Assembly (NCBI GenBank): GCA_964593795.1
Contig: CAZQJC010000259.1
Coordinates: forward strand, 1 to 64,000
Origin: JAHFDS01 sp964593795
GTDB taxonomy: Bacteria; Myxococcota_A; Polyangia; JAHFDS01
DNA: 64,000 bases
Direction of reading: 5' to 3'
Part shown: positions 25,651 to 33,565 of the stretch, piece by piece
Layout of the letters: every line of letters begins with the position of its first letter
Position numbering within the stretch: position 1 is the first letter of the stretch
Notes under the pieces: generated by a model
The model's input: only the letters and a program-made list of their open reading frames with translations
Database searches by the model: none
What the model was told of the DNA's origin: nothing
Made by a program: the position numbers and the translations under genes

Positions 25651-26292
25651 TCAGGGACGCGGCCAGGGCAGGGCCGGCGCGTCGGGGATCGAGCGGCCGA
25701 GCGCGCGCAGGCGCGAGCGGCACTTCGGGCAGAGGTCCACCTCCCGGTCGGTCGTGGCCACCTTTCCGCCGGCGTCCTCCATGAGGCAGCCGCGGACCGG
25801 ACAGTGCTCGAGGCCGAGCGCGTGGCCGATCTCGTGCACGGCCACCTTGGCCAGACGGATGCGCGCGTGCGCGTCGCCAGAGGCGCCCTTTCTGCAGCGG
25901 AACATCGAGATCACCCCGGCCGGACCGTCGATGTTGGCGAGTCCCATCACGCCCCAGTCGGGATGGCGATCCTTGGTCGTGGAGATATCGACGCCGGTGA
26001 GGCCGAGGATGCGCCAGCCGTCCCCCGGCAATCGCGGCGCGAGGAAATCCAGCAGACGCTCGGCCCGATGCCGCTTGCGCGGCGGGTAGTACGCCTCCTT
26101 CGGCAGCGGCTCGGGCGGCAGGCGGCGCACCGGCAGCGCGTAGATCACGGCCAGCGCGCGCTCCACGGCCTCGACGTCGGCGGTGGCGAGCGCGGGTCCG
26201 AGCGGCTGCAGGTAGAGCGCGCGATCGGCCGCGGGCGCGGCCGCGGCGGCGCCGGGGAGCCCGAGGGCCACTGCGAGGAGGAGCGCGCGCAT
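25651..26292 (-). CDS. Exported archaemetzincin-type zinc protease
   Basis: A 213-residue protein with an N-terminal signal peptide (cleavage near residue 19, AAAAAPA). The zinc site is HEIGHALGLEHCPVRGCLM near 155-173, the archaemetzincin form HExxHxxGxxHCxxxxCxM, followed by CPKC near 193 that binds a second zinc. Family members are usually cytoplasmic, so a secretion signal is of interest. The next gene (YjbQ) ends 33 nt upstream on the same strand and may be co-transcribed. Confidence 0.88.
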   Translation of the reverse strand: MRALLLAVALGLPGAAAAAPAADRALYLQPLGPALATADVEAVERALAVIYALPVRRLPPEPLPKEAYYPPRKRHRAERLLDFLAPRLPGDGWRILGLTGVDISTTKDRHPDWGVMGLANIDGPAGVISMFRCRKGASGDAHARIRLAKVAVHEIGHALGLEHCPVRGCLMEDAGGKVATTDREVDLCPKCRSRLRALGRSIPDAPALPWPRP

Positions 26293-26325
26293 GTCCAGAG
26301 TATGCCGCGGTTCGATTGGCCGGCG

Positions 26326-26745
26326 TCAATCACCCAGGTAATGCAGCCAGAGCGATCGGCGATGGGCCGAATGGCGATGCTCGTAGACGAAGAGGCCCTG
26401 CCAGGTCCCGAGCGCGAGGCGGCCGCTCGACACCGGCAAGACGAGCTGCGTCTGGGTGAGCGCGGCGCGCACGTGCGCGGGCATGTCGTCGGGCCCCTCG
26501 GCGTCGTGCCGGAACATCGGATCGCCGTCGGGCACGAGGCGCGCGAAGAAGCGCTCGAGATCGCCGCACACGTCGGGGTCGGCGTTCTCCTGGACGAGGA
26601 GGCTCGCGGAGGTGTGCTGGATGTGCACGACGAGCAGGCCCTCGGTGGCGCCCGCGCGCTCCACGAAGGCCGCGACCTCGCGCGTGCACGGAAAGAGGCC
26701 GCGCCCGGTCGTCTTCACCACCAGCGTGTCGTGCGCCTGGAACAT
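26326..26745 (-). CDS. YjbQ/UPF0047 family protein
   Basis: A 139-residue protein with the two family signatures HIQHTSASLLVQENADPDV (near 41-59) and GTWQGLFVYEHR (near 113-124). Family members have weak thiamine-phosphate synthase activity and may have another true function. The start ATG at 26745 is 26 nt from the divergent membrane protein gene. Confidence 0.93.
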   Translation of the reverse strand: MFQAHDTLVVKTTGRGLFPCTREVAAFVERAGATEGLLVVHIQHTSASLLVQENADPDVCGDLERFFARLVPDGDPMFRHDAEGPDDMPAHVRAALTQTQLVLPVSSGRLALGTWQGLFVYEHRHSAHRRSLWLHYLGD

Positions 26746-26771
26746 GCGCCAGACGGTATGCTCGTTCGCGC

Positions 26772-27707
26772 GTGCACGCTCCTTCTATCTCGGCCGCGGG
26801 CCGGCTGTGCGCGCTCGCCATTGCGCTCGCCCTCGGGACGAGCCGGCTGACGCTCCTGTTCCACGAGTTCCTCGGGCACGGCGGCGTCGCCATCGCGTCG
26901 GGGGGGCGGGTCACCGAGTGGCACCTCTTCCTCTTCGCGGGCGGGCGCATCGAGTTCGAGCTGCCCGAGGGGCTCTCGTGGTGGTGGGAGCTCGCCATCC
27001 AGCTCGGCGGCTGCGCGCTCGAGGGCGTCGTCGCGCCGCTCGCGCTGCTCGCGGCGCGGCGAAGCCGGGGCGCCCTCGCGATGGGCCTGTACGCCCTCGC
27101 GTCCATCGACGCGGTGCACGCGCTCGTGTACGTCGGCCGCGGCACGCATTACGGCTACGGGGACGGCATCATGCTGCACGAGGCGCTCGGGGCGGCCGGG
27201 CGCTTTGCGATCGCCGGGGGCGCGACGGCGGGCGCAGTCGCGATCGCGTACGCCGGGGCGCGCGCCTTTGCGCGTCACGCGGGCGAGGCGATCCCGGCGG
27301 CGTCCGGGCGGGTGCGGCTCGGGGCCCTCGTGGCCGCGGTCGCGGTCGCGGGCGGCGTGCACGCGGCGCTGGCGTTCGGAGAGCTCTCGCTCGTGCCCGA
27401 CCCGGCCTATGCGCGCCTCATGGAGGATCGCGCGCTCGTCGAGGTGCGCCGGGTGGTCGAGGCCGAGCGTCGCACGGCGCCGCCGACGCCCGAGGAGCTC
27501 GAGCGCCTCGCGCGGCTGCGCGCCGCAGCCACGGCGCCGTTTCCGCTCGATCCAGTGCTGTTCGGGGGGATCGCGGTGGGGCTCGCGGCGGGGGCGTGGG
27601 GCGGCGTGCGTCGCGCGGGGCGGGGGGAGCGGTTGCCCTGGCGGAGCGTGGGCGTCGCGTTCGCGGTGCTCGGGGCATTGCTCGGGGTGATTGCGGGGAT
27701 CGGCTGA
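26772..27707 (+). CDS. Polytopic membrane protein with a HEFLGHG motif
   Basis: A 311-residue protein starting at GTG. About six hydrophobic segments are seen. HEFLGHGG at residues 31-38, just after the first segment, resembles the zinc motif of intramembrane M50 proteases but has one residue more between HE and H than HExxH; the same HExLGHG form occurs in uncharacterised bacterial membrane proteins. A second possible ligand is HYGYGDG near 122. Enzyme activity is therefore a guess. Charged loop at about 215-250. The stop is TGA. Confidence 0.65.
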   Translation: MHAPSISAAGRLCALAIALALGTSRLTLLFHEFLGHGGVAIASGGRVTEWHLFLFAGGRIEFELPEGLSWWWELAIQLGGCALEGVVAPLALLAARRSRGALAMGLYALASIDAVHALVYVGRGTHYGYGDGIMLHEALGAAGRFAIAGGATAGAVAIAYAGARAFARHAGEAIPAASGRVRLGALVAAVAVAGGVHAALAFGELSLVPDPAYARLMEDRALVEVRRVVEAERRTAPPTPEELERLARLRAAATAPFPLDPVLFGGIAVGLAAGAWGGVRRAGRGERLPWRSVGVAFAVLGALLGVIAGIG

Positions 27708-27767
27708 GGGCAAGCGCGCCTCATGCCGGCGCGCGAATCGGGCGCTCGATTACGATCGCGAACCGAC

Positions 27768-27898
27768 GAGGCGAGCGAAGCGAGCCGCAAGGGCGTAGCG
27801 GAGCGAAGACGCAGGGAGGGGGGCCCAGTCGGGCTTGCCCGACTGGGGGAGGGGCGGCGCGCCCCTCCTGGTGGGCGCCCGAGGCGCCCACACGCCAA
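27768..27898 (-). repeat. Convergent-junction element, family 1, copy B
   Basis: It is read from the murA stop. Hairpin 1 is GTGGGCGCC-TCG-GGCGCCCAC (27871-27891), hairpin 2 is built on GGGGCGCGCC, and hairpin 3 is CCCAGTCGGGC-AA-GCCCGACTGGG (27824-27847). The shared tail has CCTCCCTGCGTCTTCGCT. Stem sequences differ from copy A but stay perfectly paired. Confidence 0.85.
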
Positions 27899-29188
27899 TC
27901 AGTCCGCGACGCGGGTGATGCGGGCGCCGAGGCCGCGGAGGCGCTCGTCGATGTGCTCGTAGCCGCGATCGATCTGCCGGACGTTGTGGATGGTCGAGGT
28001 GCCCTCGGCGCAGAGGGCCGCGATGAGCAGGGCCATGCCGGCGCGGATGTCGGGGCTCGAGAGCTCGGCGCCGCGGAGGCGCGACGGGCCGATGACCACG
28101 GCGCGGTGCGGGTCGCAGAGCACGATGCGCGCGCCCATCGCGACCAGCTTGTCGACGAAGAAGAGACGGCTCTCGAACATCTTCTCGTGGATGAGGATGG
28201 TGCCGTGCGCTTGCGTGGCCAGCACGACCGCGATCGACATGAGGTCGGCGGGGAAGCCCGGCCACGGCGCGTCGTCGATCTTCGAGATCGCGCCGCCGAT
28301 GTCGTCGGCCACGCACAGCTCCTGCTCTCCGGGGACGATGAGGTCCTTGCCCTCGATCTTCCACCTGACGCCGAGGCGGGCGAACCCGAGCGCGATCATC
28401 TCGTGGTCCTCGGGCGGCGCGGCGTCCTGGATGCGCAGCGTCGAGCCCGTGACGGCCGCAAGGCCGATCCACGAGCCCACCTCGATGTGATCCGGGCCGA
28501 TGGTGTGCTCGCCGCCACCGAGCCGCTCGACGCCCTCGATGGACAGGACGTTCGTGCCGATGCCGTCGATGTGCGCGCCGAGCCCGACCAGGAAGCGGCA
28601 GAGCTCCTGCACGTGCGGCTCGCTCGCGGCATTGCGCACGAGGGTGGTGCCCTTGGCGAGGACGGCGCCCGTGATGGCGTGCTCGGTGGCGGTGACGCTG
28701 GCCTCGTCGAGGAAGATGGACGCGGCGCCGAGGCGCGCGGGGGCCTCGAGGACGTACTCGGTGGCCTCGATGTCGACGTGCATGCCGAGGGCGCGCAGGG
28801 CCACGATGTGCGTGTCGAGGCGCCGGCGCCCGATGACGTCGCCGCCGGGCCGGCGGATGCGGCAGCTCCCCGAGCGCACCGCGAGCGGCGCGGCGAGCAG
28901 GAACGAGGCGCGGATGCGCGACGTCAGGGTCGGGTCCGGCGAGTGCTCGAGCGTGCCCCTGGCGACGAGGCGGACGCGGCCGGGGCCGAGGCGCTCGACC
29001 GAGACCCCGAGGCCGACCAGGATCTCGAGCATCGTGCGCACGTCGCCGATGTCGGGGAGGTTCGACAGCGTGACCGGCTCCTCGGTGAGCAGGCACGCGG
29101 CCAGGATCGGCAGCGCGGCGTTCTTGTTGCCGGCCGCGCGGACCGTGCCGGCGAGCCGCACGCCCCCCTCGATGCGAAACGCGTCCAT
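27899..29188 (-). CDS. murA: UDP-N-acetylglucosamine 1-carboxyvinyltransferase, Asp variant
   Basis: A 429-residue MurA, the first committed enzyme of peptidoglycan synthesis (PEP transfer to UDP-GlcNAc). NKNAALPILAACLL near 21 and the repeating EPT-synthase folds are clear. The catalytic loop reads RPGGDVIGRRRLDTHI: residue 117 is Asp where most bacteria have Cys (E. coli Cys115). The Asp form is active in Mycobacterium and Chlamydia and makes the enzyme insensitive to fosfomycin. Other active-site residues (Lys22, the DIGGAISKIDDAPWPGFPAD region, the C-terminal RGYEHIDERLR) look intact. The gene stands alone; a family 1 element lies downstream. Confidence 0.95.
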   Translation of the reverse strand: MDAFRIEGGVRLAGTVRAAGNKNAALPILAACLLTEEPVTLSNLPDIGDVRTMLEILVGLGVSVERLGPGRVRLVARGTLEHSPDPTLTSRIRASFLLAAPLAVRSGSCRIRRPGGDVIGRRRLDTHIVALRALGMHVDIEATEYVLEAPARLGAASIFLDEASVTATEHAITGAVLAKGTTLVRNAASEPHVQELCRFLVGLGAHIDGIGTNVLSIEGVERLGGGEHTIGPDHIEVGSWIGLAAVTGSTLRIQDAAPPEDHEMIALGFARLGVRWKIEGKDLIVPGEQELCVADDIGGAISKIDDAPWPGFPADLMSIAVVLATQAHGTILIHEKMFESRLFFVDKLVAMGARIVLCDPHRAVVIGPSRLRGAELSSPDIRAGMALLIAALCAEGTSTIHNVRQIDRGYEHIDERLRGLGARITRVAD

Positions 29189-29231
29189 TGGTGCAATCTA
29201 CCCCTCCAAAGGGCCTTCGCCCACTTTTCGT

Positions 29232-29260
29232 TTGGCCACGGGGACGCGGTTTGCTATGGA
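29232..29260 (+). promoter_or_regulatory. tRNA-His promoter
   Basis: TTGGCC (29232-29237), 17 nt, TATGGA (29255-29260). It is well placed for the tRNA starting at 29276 and lies in the gap divergent from murA. Confidence 0.5.
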
Positions 29261-29275
29261 TCCGCCCTGCAGCAC

Positions 29276-29349
29276 GGAGGGTGTAGCTCAGTAGGTAGAG
29301 CACTGGATTGTGGCTCCAGGTGTCGAGGGTTCGATCCCCTTCACCCTCC
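29276..29349 (+). tRNA. tRNA-His (anticodon GTG)
   Basis: A complete cloverleaf with the His-specific extra G at -1 opposite C73: G + GAGGGTG/CACCCTC + C. The anticodon arm is CTGGA-TTGTGGC-TCCAG with anticodon GTG. The T-arm carries GGTTCGATCCC. The CCA end is not encoded. Confidence 0.97.
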
Positions 29350-29388
29350 CCGAACGACCCCGGCCGGTGCAGGCGGGGCTCATCCCGC

Positions 29389-29922
29389 ATGAATCCCCTT
29401 CGAAGGACGGGCGCTCGGGCCGCGAGCGGGGTGGCGGTGCTCCTGGCCCTCTCCGGCTGTGGCGGCGGGGATCCACGGCCGAGCTACCGCGAGCCCGCGA
29501 CCTGCCTCTCGCCGTCGCCGATCCCGGCGGAGCGTACGCTCGAGCTCGGGACGGGCGCGGCCGACGGCGTCTGCGCCCTCGCCGAGGGCGACGCGGTGCC
29601 GATCGTGACGGGCGGGCAGGGCGCGGAGATGTTCGTGCTCGCCCTGCGGGTGCGGGCCGCGCCGGGGAGCTGCCTGCACGCCTGCGCGCGCGACTGCTCG
29701 CGCTGCGCGGAGTGCTACGAGGCGAGCGTGGAGTGCGGGATCTCCCGGCGGTTCGACCTCGGCTGCCCGACGAGCCGCGGCGAGGTCGTGGAGGCGCACG
29801 ATCTCACGATGCCATTCGGCACGCCCGATCCGCCCGCCGAGATCGACTGCGTGGCGAAGCTCGACGTGGCGACCGAGGGCCTCCACCTCGAGACCCGCCG
29901 CCGCCTGCACCTCGCTCGCTAG
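29389..29922 (+). CDS. Cysteine-rich predicted lipoprotein
   Basis: A 177-residue protein beginning 40 nt after tRNA-His. The signal peptide ends in LLALSGC, a lipobox. The mature part has a cluster of cysteines (SCLHACARDCSRCAECYE near 103-120 plus others), which in an exported protein suggests disulfides or a metal site. No family is recognised. TAG stop at the border of a repeat element. Confidence 0.7.
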   Translation: MNPLRRTGARAASGVAVLLALSGCGGGDPRPSYREPATCLSPSPIPAERTLELGTGAADGVCALAEGDAVPIVTGGQGAEMFVLALRVRAAPGSCLHACARDCSRCAECYEASVECGISRRFDLGCPTSRGEVVEAHDLTMPFGTPDPPAEIDCVAKLDVATEGLHLETRRRLHLAR

Positions 29923-29928
29923 TCTAGT

Positions 29929-30100
29929 GCCTGTCCCTGAAGTCCGATCCGTCTTCGAGGCGAGCGGCAGCGAGCCGCAAGGGCGTCCCTCGCGCAGCGA
30001 GCGAAGACGCAGGGAGGGGGGCCCAGTTGTGCTCTGCCCAACTGGGGGCGGGGCGGCGCGCCCCGCCTGGTGGCCGGCTTCCGAGCCGGCCACTCGCAAA
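29929..30100 (-). repeat. Convergent-junction element, family 1, copy C
   Basis: It is almost the reverse complement of copy A along its whole length, including the end CCTGTCCCTGAAGTCCG. Hairpin 1 is GTGGCCGGC-TCGGAA-GCCGGCCAC (30070-30093). Hairpin 3 is CCCAGTTGGGC-AGA-GCACAACTGGG with one mismatch (30022-30046). It begins at the TAG of the glycosyltransferase gene with TTTGCGA and ends close to the TAG of the opposing lipoprotein gene. Confidence 0.85.
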
Positions 30101-31045
30101 CTAGAGCGCGCGGTAGTAGCCGGAGAGCCAGCAACGCAGCGTCAGCGCGAGGAGGTCGAGGTTGGACGGCAGCGCGCCGAGGCCCCCGCGCAGGGCGAGC
30201 CCGCCGGCGGCCGCCAGGGTGCCGAGCCCGAGCGCGGAGGCCGCGAGCGGGGGCACGGGCAGCAGCGGCAGCAGGCCGAGGAGCGCCGCGGGGGCGGCCA
30301 CGGGGACCCAGTGCAGCAGCCGGAACCGCCCGTGCAGCGCGACGAGACGCCGGTGCGCGGCGCCGTAGCGCGTCATCATGCGCGCGTAGCCCGCGCGCGA
30401 GGCGACGCGGTAGTGGTGCACGCGCGCCGCGGGGACGAAGGCGAGCCGTCGCCCCGCGAGCACGAGGCGCCGGTCGAGCTCGAGGTCCTCGCAGGGGAAG
30501 AGATCCTCGCGGAAGCCTCCGGCCCAGGTGAGGACCTCGCGGCGGTAGGCGCTGTTGCACGAGGGGTTGTGGGTGGTGGGGCGGACGCGCTCCCCACCCT
30601 CGCGCACGTAGTCGGACACGAAGCCGACGCACTCGAGGAACGCCTGCAGGCGGCGCTGGAAGTCCGTGGCGTCGTCGGGCGCGAGCTGCACGCCGCCCGC
30701 CCCGGCCAGGCCCGGGTCGGCCTCGAACGCGTCGGCGAGGGCCTCGAGCCAGCCCGCGTCGGCGTAGGCGTCGGCGTCCATGAACGCGACCACGTCGCCC
30801 GTCGCGGCGGAGACGCCGAGGTTGCGCGCGCGACCGGGTCCGCGGGCCTCGCCCGGAAGGACCGTCGCGCCGGCGGCGGCGGCGAGCGCGCCCGTGCCGT
30901 CGGTCGAGCCGTCGTCCACCACGAAGACGGCGTGTGCGGGACGGGACTGCGCGAGGAGCGAGCGCACGCAGCGCGCGATGGTGCCCGCCTCGTCGCGTGC
31001 GGCGACCACGACGTCGATGCGGAGCGCGGCACTAGGCGGACCCAT
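30101..31045 (-). CDS. Family 2 glycosyltransferase with C-terminal membrane segments
   Basis: A 314-residue GT-A enzyme. IDVVVAARDEAGTIARCVRSL opens the nucleotide-binding fold, VVDDGSTDGT (about 43-52) and the FMDADAY metal motif (about 91-97) are canonical, and PCEDLELDRRL (about 176-186) supplies the ED catalytic pair. After residue 235 two or three hydrophobic segments follow, so it is membrane-bound and probably transfers sugar to a lipid carrier or an extracellular glycan. It is divergent from the MscS gene by 28 nt. Confidence 0.9.
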   Translation of the reverse strand: MGPPSAALRIDVVVAARDEAGTIARCVRSLLAQSRPAHAVFVVDDGSTDGTGALAAAAGATVLPGEARGPGRARNLGVSAATGDVVAFMDADAYADAGWLEALADAFEADPGLAGAGGVQLAPDDATDFQRRLQAFLECVGFVSDYVREGGERVRPTTHNPSCNSAYRREVLTWAGGFREDLFPCEDLELDRRLVLAGRRLAFVPAARVHHYRVASRAGYARMMTRYGAAHRRLVALHGRFRLLHWVPVAAPAALLGLLPLLPVPPLAASALGLGTLAAAGGLALRGGLGALPSNLDLLALTLRCWLSGYYRAL

Positions 31046-31073
31046 CGGGCGGCTTCGACGCTACCATGAGGCG

Positions 31074-32507
31074 ATGCAAGCCTTCCTGGATCGGGAAATC
31101 CTCGGCAACCCCGTCGAGGCCTACCTGTTCTTCCTGGGCACCTTCATCGTCTTCTACATCGGCGGAAAGGTGCTCTCCCTCATGGTCCGGCACCTCGTGT
31201 CGCGCCTGGTGTGGGCGACGAAGAACCAGTACGACGACGTGATCGTCGAGGCGCTGCGCGGCCCGCTCATGGCGGCGATGGTGCTCATGGGCCTGCGCAT
31301 GGGCGCGCTGTGCCTGCGCGACTCGACGTCGCTGTCGCGGATCGTCGTGCGGGGCGTCGGCGTCGCGGTGGTCATGGTGGTGGGCTGGTTCTCCGCGCGG
31401 CTCTGGCACGCGTGCGTGGACCGCTTCCTCGTGCCGCTGTCCAAGCGCGAGGGCGCGCGGCTCGAGCCGATGCTGATCCCGGTGCTGCGCCGCATCGTCG
31501 TCGGCGGCATCTGGATCTTCACGATCATCATCGCGGCGAGTGATCTTGGCTACAACATCGTCTCGCTCCTGACGGGCCTCGGCATCGGCGGCCTCGCGGT
31601 CGCGCTCGCCGCCAAGGACACGCTCTCGCCGATGGTGGGCGGCGTCGCGATCTTCATGACCAAGCCCTTCGCGGTCGGGCACTACATCCGCGTCGATCAG
31701 ACCGAGGGCACGGTCGAGGAGATCGGCCTGCGCGCCACCACGCTGCGCACCAAGGGCGGCTCGATCATCATCGTGCCCAACGACCGCATCATCAACTCGA
31801 CCATCGTCAACCGCTTCCGCGACGGCGCGTCGAAGGTGTCGCTCAAGATCGGCGTGCCCTACGACCTCTCGGCCGACGAGCTCGATCGGCTGTGCGCGGA
31901 GCTCAAGCTGCTCGTGGCCGGGCTGCCGGGCGTGGACCCCTCGCGCGGCGGCTGCAAGCTCGACAGCTTCGCCGACTCGGCGATCCTCCTGCGCATGAAC
32001 TACTGGGTCACCGACGCGAAGCGCTACGGCGAGGCGCAGCACGCGGCGACGCTCGCCATCAAGCGCAAGTTCGACGACCTCGGGGTGGAGTTCCCGTACC
32101 CGACGCAGGCGCACGTGGTCGCGCAGGCGGGAAAGCCGCGGCCGCGCAGGCTCGACGCCCCTAGGCGGGTGGAGCCGAAGGCGGAGGCGCCGGCGAGGGT
32201 GGAGCCGGCGAAGGCGGAGCTGGCGGAGACGCGGGCGATCGGCCCTTCGCGCTCGGCGGAGGCGCCGAAGGCGCCGGACCCGCTGCGCCCGGCGGAGGGG
32301 CCGAAGCCGACGACGGCGGACCTGGCGCGCGCATTCGAAGCGCCGAAGGCGCCGCCGGTCGCGGCTCCCGAGGCGAAGCCGGCGGAGGCGGTGGCGAAGG
32401 CGGTGGAGGCGTCGAAGCCGGGGGCGGCTCCGGAGGCGAAGCCGGGGCGGGCGTCGGCGCCGCCGCCGGTGCCGGGGTCGTCGGGCTCGGGCTCGGGGAA
32501 GCCTTGA
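31074..32507 (+). CDS. MscS-type mechanosensitive channel with long low-complexity tail
   Basis: A 477-residue protein. Three or more membrane segments precede the pore helix (GLGIGGLAVALAAKDTLSPMVGG, near 168-190), then the MscS beta domain (IRVDQTEGTVEEIGLRATTL, IVPNDRII) and the alpha/beta domain. Up to residue about 360 it is a normal small-conductance channel. The remaining 115 or so residues are Ala/Pro/Glu/Lys-rich with repeats such as EAPKAP and overlap, on the other strand, the Pro-rich tail of the convergent gene. Start ATG 31074 places a short first helix correctly. Confidence 0.9.
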   Translation: MQAFLDREILGNPVEAYLFFLGTFIVFYIGGKVLSLMVRHLVSRLVWATKNQYDDVIVEALRGPLMAAMVLMGLRMGALCLRDSTSLSRIVVRGVGVAVVMVVGWFSARLWHACVDRFLVPLSKREGARLEPMLIPVLRRIVVGGIWIFTIIIAASDLGYNIVSLLTGLGIGGLAVALAAKDTLSPMVGGVAIFMTKPFAVGHYIRVDQTEGTVEEIGLRATTLRTKGGSIIIVPNDRIINSTIVNRFRDGASKVSLKIGVPYDLSADELDRLCAELKLLVAGLPGVDPSRGGCKLDSFADSAILLRMNYWVTDAKRYGEAQHAATLAIKRKFDDLGVEFPYPTQAHVVAQAGKPRPRRLDAPRRVEPKAEAPARVEPAKAELAETRAIGPSRSAEAPKAPDPLRPAEGPKPTTADLARAFEAPKAPPVAAPEAKPAEAVAKAVEASKPGAAPEAKPGRASAPPPVPGSSGSGSGKP

Positions 32508-33564
32508 CGTCCGCGGGGCGCGCCGGCCAGTAGCGCTTCTGCTTCTCGGCGGCGTCGAACTCGTCCCACTCGTCCGCGTCGCGCCGGTTGGCCGCGGCCA
32601 GCACCTTCGACAGGTTCACGAGCGAGATGCCGACCATCGGCATGCCGACGCGGTTCGGGTTGACGAGCGTGACGCCGTAGCCGACGACGAAGAAGTCGAG
32701 GAGCGAGAAACCCGCGCCGACGTAGAGGTCGATGTCGAGCGCCTGCGTGGTCTTGTCGGAGGCACGCAGGCCCGAGAGCGTGATGGGGCCGGCGAACACC
32801 GTCGGGTGCAGGGCGTGGATGAACTTCCGGAACCAGGTGTGGTCGGCGCCGGGATCGCGGCGGACGTGCAGCGAGAGCAAGCCCGCGACGTTGAACGGCG
32901 AGCTCGGGGTGAAGCTGTCGTACTTGCTGCCGCTCACCTGCTGGAACGACAGCGGCACCATGAAGGCGACGTCGGCCTTCACCTGCACGCCCTCCTCGTA
33001 ATAGCGGAAGTAGTAGGTGCGCGCGCGGTGCGGGTCGCCGTCCGGGTGCAGCTCGACCGCGATGTGGTCGCCGTGCTCGAGGCGGTACTGCTGCACGAGG
33101 CCGAGGACGTAGAAGACGCGGATGACCCCGCGCCGCAGCCGCTCCTCGAGGTCCCACACCCGCTTGTTGCGATGCGGGTTGAAGATGCGCTCGAAGGTCC
33201 GGTAGTCCTCGCGCTCGCGTCGCTCGAAGGTGCGCACGGGCGACATGCGCCCCTCGTGGAAGATGAAGAGCGAGGCGTCCACGTCGGTGTCGCCGCGCGG
33301 GGGGTTGAAGCGGAGCGCCCCGTGCTGCGTGACCACGCACGGCACGCGCGTGCAGGCGCAGGCATCCGTGAAGTGGCGGTCGCCCTCGGGCTTTCCGCGA
33401 TCGAACTCGAGCGCGCCGGCCATGGGATCGGCAGGGTCGAGGCAGCGCGAGCGATCGGCCGGTGCCCAGGGCGCGGCGGCCTCGGGCGAGGGGGCCCCGT
33501 GGAGCGAGGCCGGCGCCGCGACCGAGAGGGCGACAAGGAGCGGCAGCGCCCGCCGCGGGAGCAC
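32161..33564 (-). CDS. Exported protein with Pro-rich C-terminus, unknown function
   Basis: A 467-residue protein starting at GTG, 1 nt after the NTT/cNMP fusion gene. The signal peptide ends near LHGA (residue 24). Residues 25-330 are a globular region with several aromatic strands and no recognised family; its GAGFSLLDFFVVGYGVTLVN stretch could belong to a beta-barrel. From about 345 on it is mostly Pro, Ala and Ser. The last 116 codons lie antisense to the tail of the MscS gene. The part before residue 345 is strongly supported; the tail is less certain. Confidence 0.7.
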   Translation of the reverse strand: MLPRRALPLLVALSVAAPASLHGAPSPEAAAPWAPADRSRCLDPADPMAGALEFDRGKPEGDRHFTDACACTRVPCVVTQHGALRFNPPRGDTDVDASLFIFHEGRMSPVRTFERREREDYRTFERIFNPHRNKRVWDLEERLRRGVIRVFYVLGLVQQYRLEHGDHIAVELHPDGDPHRARTYYFRYYEEGVQVKADVAFMVPLSFQQVSGSKYDSFTPSSPFNVAGLLSLHVRRDPGADHTWFRKFIHALHPTVFAGPITLSGLRASDKTTQALDIDLYVGAGFSLLDFFVVGYGVTLVNPNRVGMPMVGISLVNLSKVLAAANRRDADEWDEFDAAEKQKRYWPARPADVKASPSPSPTTPAPAAAPTPAPASPPEPPPASTPPPPSPPPPPASPREPRPAAPSALRMRAPGPPSSASAPPPGAAGPAPSAPPPSAKGRSPASPPAPPSPAPPSPAPPPSAPPA

Positions 33565-33565
33565 G

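Noticed and set aside
26862..26885. Call of the 26772 gene as an M50 site-2 protease
   Set aside because: The motif is HEFLGH, one residue longer than HExxH, and the second ligand is uncertain.
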